This document shows, piece by piece, positions 15,147 through 15,502 of a stretch of 15,502 nt of DNA. Position 1 is the first letter of the stretch. Every line of letters starts with the position of its first letter. This stretch comes from JAGVVZ01 sp964373165. GTDB lineage: Archaea > Aenigmatarchaeota > Aenigmatarchaeia > CG10238-14. The notes under the pieces were generated by a model that worked only from the letters and a program-made list of their open reading frames with translations, was not told the origin of the DNA and did not search any database. Made by a program: the position numbers and the translations under genes. Location of the stretch: assembly GCA_964373165.1 (NCBI GenBank), contig CAYJTF010000019.1, positions 1 through 15,502 on the forward strand. The letters run 5' to 3'.

Positions 15147-15502
15147 TTCCTATCCCTTTATATATTAATCCCAAGTCTTCTATTTCATTCTTCTTAAATA
15201 AGCCCCATCCGTCAAATACTATGCTATCCTTTTTCATATTGGAGAAGACCTCATTTACATTTAGGTCGGAAAACGATTTATGGTTTGTCATGAATATTGC
15301 CACATCTGCTTCTTTCAGTCCTTCTTCTAATTTACTGACGTGTTGAACTCCCAGTTCTTTTATTTTCCAATCCTCTACTGCAGGATCATATCCTATTACT
15401 TGCGAGCCGTGATCATTCAAATAATTTAGGAGATCTAAAGTGGGGCTGTCCCTGACATCGTTTGTTTCTGGATGACCTTTAAATGCGAAGCCAACCACGA
15501 GG
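15139..15502 (-). CDS. UDP-glucose/GDP-mannose-type 6-dehydrogenase, C-terminal part (5' end outside window)
   Basis: The open frame enters from the right edge and ends at 15139, giving 121 residues of the C-terminal domain. It reads LVVGFAFKG, then HPETNDVRDSPTLDLLNYL, matching 'GlaFKgdtdDvReSPal.ll..L' of WecC/Ugd-type dehydrogenases. The Lys of FAFKG and the Arg of VRDSP are the substrate-contact residues of this domain. VIGYDPAV, EADVAIFMTNHKSF and SIVFDGWGLF follow, the usual closing strands. These enzymes oxidise C6 of an NDP-hexose twice to give a uronic acid, using NAD+. The catalytic Cys and N-terminal Rossmann domain lie outside the window, so UDP-glucose, UDP-ManNAc and GDP-mannose cannot be told apart, though the RDSP form leans towards the UDP-HexNAc type. 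It is upstream of, and translationally coupled to, the epimerase. Confidence 0.85.
   Translation of the reverse strand, partial: LVVGFAFKGHPETNDVRDSPTLDLLNYLNDHGSQVIGYDPAVEDWKIKELGVQHVSKLEEGLKEADVAIFMTNHKSFSDLNVNEVFSNMKKDSIVFDGWGLFKKNEIEDLGLIYKGIGIG

Noticed and set aside
1..15502. Mobile elements, CRISPR arrays, tRNA or rRNA genes
   Set aside because: No transposase or integrase motifs, no regularly spaced repeats, and no tRNA- or rRNA-like stretches were seen; intergenic gaps are all below about 135 bp.

Overview
This AT-rich window (roughly one third G+C by eye) carries surface-glycan or protein-glycosylation genes almost from end to end. An archaeal source is likely but not proven. Start regions are short with TATA-like AT boxes, some genes have GGTG-type ribosome-binding matches and others none, gene ends have plain T-tracts instead of GC-rich hairpins, and the 1212-residue polytopic protein with an extracytoplasmic beta-rich half is of a type common in archaeal glycosylation loci. 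A run of 10 Ns (3174-3183) inside one gene shows that this is a scaffolded draft, probably metagenomic, assembly. No rRNA, tRNA, CRISPR array, transposase or integrase was seen.

Layout: (1) 1-158 (+) is the tail of a short-chain dehydrogenase-like gene, abutting 159-830 (-), a class I SAM methyltransferase. (2) 893-5324 (+) is a four-gene block: GT2 glycosyltransferase, GT4 glycosyltransferase, radical SAM/SPASM protein, GT4 glycosyltransferase. (3) 5317-11705 (-) is a tightly packed four-gene operon read leftwards: the giant membrane protein (YfhO/GT-C-like), a GT4 glycosyltransferase, a thymidylate-kinase-like P-loop kinase and a polymerase-beta-type nucleotidyltransferase with an EF-hand-like loop. 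(4) 11836-12819 (+) is a single membrane-anchored GT2 enzyme. (5) 12896-15502 (-) is a nucleotide-sugar module read leftwards: the C-terminal end of a UDP-sugar 6-dehydrogenase, an extended SDR epimerase/dehydratase, and an RfbH/E1-type 3-dehydrase in which His replaces the PLP lysine and a [2Fe-2S] cysteine set is present.

Working model (inference): module 5 makes unusual nucleotide sugars, possibly a uronic acid and a 3-deoxy or 3,6-dideoxy sugar. The cytoplasmic GT2 and GT4 enzymes build a lipid-linked glycan. The methyltransferase and radical SAM protein may decorate it. The giant membrane protein may act outside the membrane on the lipid-linked sugar or glycan. The kinase/nucleotidyltransferase pair does not fit a standard glycan pathway and is the least understood part. 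The most notable points are the E1-like enzyme with a shortened iron-sulfur loop, the kinase-nucleotidyltransferase pair, and the EF-hand-like loop in the nucleotidyltransferase.
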